From Owenia fusiformis (lineage: Eukaryota; Annelida; Polychaeta; Sabellida; Oweniidae): a stretch of 64,000 nucleotides of DNA. A model generated the notes under the pieces. That model saw only the letters and a list, made by a program, of their open reading frames with translations, was not told where the DNA came from and searched no databases. A program made the translations under genes and the position numbers. Every line of letters starts with the position of its first letter. Position 1 is the first letter of the stretch. Location of the stretch: assembly GCA_903813345.2 (NCBI GenBank), contig CAIIXF020000011.1:21805754-21869753 (forward strand), in the 5' to 3' direction. Shown here piece by piece: positions 60,999 through 64,000 of the stretch.

Positions 60999-62055
60999 TT
61001 CATATGTGAGGTAAATGAATATCCACTGAGAACAGGTATTCACTAGACACAGGGGTTCACTAGAGAGAGGTGTTCACTAAGACAGGTTTTACTATATAAT
61101 GAAATATGATATTGCACAAAGTCCTTTGGTTTGAATATTTCAATGAACATAGCTGTATTAACTTTATATTTGAAAGTTCAATTTGTGAATGTTTCAAGGA
61201 AAAACATTGAAAAATAAAAAAATGAGAATGCTTTTGCATGATCTTATTGAATGACCTGGTATGTACAAGGTACATCAATGTACCATTCAATGTACCATCT
61301 ATCAATGTAAGAGGTACAAACTGATTAAACTCCATTATAAGTTTGACAACTGGGAAAACACACTGGATAGTGTATTTAGTGTGTTAAGCCTATTTGTGTT
61401 TTAATCTTACTTTTGTGCCTCAGTTATAATAGATAAAAATATGTGTACATAATATAAGCAGTCTTTAACATGTGGTCCTTAAGTGGATTTCAAGTTTCCA
61501 AACTCTTGAATGGGAGTGAAGATCTCCAGTCCTAATTATCTAACCATCAAAAAGAACCCCAATTCTAATGGTTCATGAGAGTAGATATTTCATGTTGTAC
61601 ACTGTTAGCATCATAACTTTTATGCATGTTTAATAGGCTGTCAATAAAAGGAAACGAAACAACATGTTCCTTGAGTGTTCAACTCATTGCCAATGACACA
61701 TACAAGTACATGTACACTCAGAATGTCACGTATAATTAAACATTTCTAGAGGCCAATTATAAAGGTGAATGAAGATGTGAAGGAATTACTGTTTGAAAGG
61801 AAGGACCTTAGAAATAATATCACAAATAATAATCTTCTAATATTACGCAAAATACTTTCCATTGAGCACCAGCTCCTCTCACTAATATTCAGAACTGAGA
61901 AGTAAGGTTGAAAATATGATTGCCATATTGGCATTCAGTCCATTGCCCAAAATTCCATTGCCAAGAGTGAAGTGATTGCCATATTGTTAGTCAGGCAGTT
62001 AACTAGTTCCACATAAATAAGTGTATTTCTTGACAGGGTTCATTTCTACAGTTTG

Positions 62056-62278
62056 GAACATAAATAAATGACAGGTGGATTTTCTATCACCATTTCTTAA
62101 CCATGGTTATCTGAAAGCCCATAGTTTCTAATATTGTCTAGATACATATCCTCTAAAATTTGTATATTTTACATTTTGTATAATCTCATCCACTGATGTA
62201 TGGCCTCTTGAAAATTCTCTTATTTTTAACATGGGAAATCCTCACTTCAGCAAATCCACCTGTCATTGATTTATGTTC
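62056..62278. mobile_element. 223 bp MITE with 27 bp inverted ends
   Basis: Left GAACATAAATAAATGACAGG and right inverse GAACATAAATCAATGACAGG, continuing TGGATTT on both; one mismatch in 27. It splits two diverged copies of a CATTGCCCAA-containing repeat (61900-61985 and 62285-62380). Confidence 0.75.
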
Positions 62279-62471
62279 AAAACTGTAAGATTGAAAACAT
62301 GATTGCCCAATTTAGCATATTGGTATTCAGTTCATTGCCCAATAGGCAACTGTTTTTCCAAGTCCATTGCCATGTTCAAAAATTGGTTGCAAACCTTGGC
62401 CAAATGAATGTTTTTTTTCCATATTATACTGCACTTAGCAATCAGGTATGAGTTACGATCCAAGCTAATAT

Positions 62472-63520
62472 TTATACATTTTTCACAATCTCATCATTCC
62501 CCTTGTTGTTTGTCAATCTGCTATATCCTGGCAGGTCATCCTTATCTCTAAATATTGCAGTTATCTCTTCTATAGATCTATTCTTCGTCTCTGGAGCCTT
62601 GATGTATGTATATGTCCAGAACAAACCCAATAATATCAAGAATGGCACAAATGCATAGTTCTCTAGAGTTTTCTGAAAACAAGTAAGATAATATCACAAA
62701 CCTTGGACCAATTAAGTTGCTCATTTCTTATGCAATTTTCCTACTTATTTTCACAGGTTTAAAAATCAATTTTGAGTCACTTATGAATGCTATCGCTTAC
62801 GTACTGTTTCTTAATCCACTTTTGTATATTAATCAAAATCATGCAGTTAAATGGTAAGTATTTGAGAGATTTTATGTTATGTTTGATGTATCACATTAAT
62901 TATGTGAGACAAATACCAGGTTGTTCAATAAGTTTACCGAAAAATGCCCCTCCTACCCAAAAGTCAAGTTGCCACATTAGCAATTATTTTTGACTAATCA
63001 AATAAGAAATGCTGATCTTTTATGAATCAATAACCAGATATTTTTTGGATTTCATGTGAAATTCATGAAAAATTTTAAAAAACTTTGAAATGAGAACATT
63101 TTTCTGTGAACTTATTGAACAACCTGGTATATATCACATATGATTAGTTACCTGTATGACTGGGAAACCAAATCCAACGAGAAAGTTAGCAAACCAGTTG
63201 ACAAGTACAGCTACTGCAACTGCAGGTGCCCTAGGACTTTGACTAAATAGTTCAGCTACATAGAACCATGGGATTGAACCTTAAACATAATTATTAGACA
63301 AAAATACTTAATACTTTCTCCTGTTTTAAAAAGAATTCTCCATATCTTTTACAGTTTACCACAGTATCACTTTATCATATCATTTAATTTATCAAACTCT
63401 CAGATTCTCCCATGCAAAAAATGTTTAAAAGAATTCTACAGTACCTGGTCCTATTGCAAATGCTACAAAGTAAAGCATGATCCCAGCTATACAGATATAC
63501 GATGCCCAGGGCCACTGGTT
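62472..63520 (-). CDS. GLUT/SLC2-type sugar transporter, 3' end
   Basis: Three 3' exons: 63520-63445, 63279-63152, 62672-62472. The rest lies beyond the right edge. All junctions are in phase; 134 residues are visible up to the TAA at 62472. Landmarks of facilitative glucose transporters: [19 protein letters not shown] (the GPIPW-x3-AELF motif at the start of TM10), [16 protein letters not shown] (TM11), [19 protein letters not shown] (TM12), and [11 protein letters not shown], the PETKG-type motif just after TM12. The cytoplasmic tail is short and polar, ending IVKNV. It should move hexoses or related substrates by facilitated diffusion at the plasma membrane. The substrate cannot be judged without the N-terminal half. 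Confidence 0.92.
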
Positions 63521-63659
63521 CTGAAAAGACACAAGTGAAATCTTACTTTGAACACTATATAAATGCATTTCAGAGAAAATGAAATCACCAGAATTACAAT
63601 ACATGGTACAAGTTGGACAAAGCTCCAATTGATTTATCAGAGCCATGGAGTCATCAACA

Positions 63660-64000
63660 GAAATTCCAAAGTCCATTGTCCTCTTACTATGATGTCATTA
63701 TATCCATTATGTTTAAGATCAACGGAAACTTTCATAAAATTAAGAATTCCAAAGTCCATTGTCCTCTTACAATGATGTCATTATATCCATGGTTACACCG
63801 AAGTTATGTTTAAGATCAACGGAAACTTTCATAAAATTAAGAATTCCAAAGTCCATTGTCCTCTTACAATGATGTCATTATATCCATGGTTACACCAAGT
63901 TATGTTTAAGATCAACAGAAACTTTCATAAAATGAAGAATTCCAAAGTCCATTGTCCTCTTACTATGATGTCATAATATCCATTATGTTTAAGATCAATG
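63660..64000. repeat. Tandem repeat of about 80-100 bp in the transporter intron
   Basis: Four units containing AATTCCAAAGTCCATTGTCC, ATGATGTCATTATATCCAT and TATGTTTAAGATCAACGGAA. Units differ by a GGTTACACCGAAG insertion. The array runs off the right edge. Confidence 0.92.

Larger units (their letters stand above)
58271..62471. other. AT-rich intergenic region, no gene seen
   Basis: Holds the 3' UTR of the ankyrin gene, a GGAACACC family copy at about 58378-58545, further family pieces near 61025-61098, and the MITEs at 59318, 60657 and 62056. No coding exons recognised. The ankyrin and transporter genes are convergent across this gap. Confidence 0.5.

Overview
The window is nuclear DNA of an animal. 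It is AT-rich, with spliced genes (canonical GT-AG introns plus one likely AT-AC intron), many short inverted-repeat transposons, tandem arrays and a decayed non-LTR retroelement. The protein types (SUEL/rhamnose-type lectin receptor, Reeler-domain secreted protein, TMEM35A/NACHO, spermine synthase, ankyrin/SOCS-like protein, GLUT-type transporter) fit a marine invertebrate bilaterian. I cannot place it to phylum. All gene models were built by hand from splice sites, and the reading phase was checked across every junction.

Layout. 1-676 (-): the 5' part of a spliced gene encoding a C2H2 finger joined to a virus-type packaging ATPase. 1933-4814 (-): six-exon single-pass lectin receptor. 4815-9568: gene-poor, with a stray copy of the next gene's last exon. 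9569-16179 (-): nine-exon VWA protein with a dead retroelement and a palindrome-ended repeat in intron 1. 16438-18518 (+): TMEM35A/NACHO, divergent from the VWA gene across 258 bp. 18900-23530: dispersed repeats. 23555-32925 (-): a 14-exon secreted Reeler protein of about 1044 residues that ends in repeated acidic / polybasic / cationic six-cysteine modules. 34920-36539 (+): a tentative two-exon small gene. 36912-45859 (-): complete ten-exon spermine synthase with a U12-type intron and a 1.49 kb hAT-like element in another intron. 46330-53275: nested transposons. 53276-58270 (+): nine-exon ankyrin-repeat protein with a SOCS-like C-terminal region. 58271-62471: gene-poor with several small inverted-repeat elements. 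62472 to the right edge (-): 3' end of a sugar transporter.

The genes look functionally independent; nothing suggests an operon. Most interesting are the Reeler gene, whose layout resembles a polyprotein precursor of cationic cysteine-rich peptides; the lectin receptor with three YxN motifs in its tail; the AT-AC intron of spermine synthase; and the intron-bearing zinc-finger/packaging-ATPase gene.
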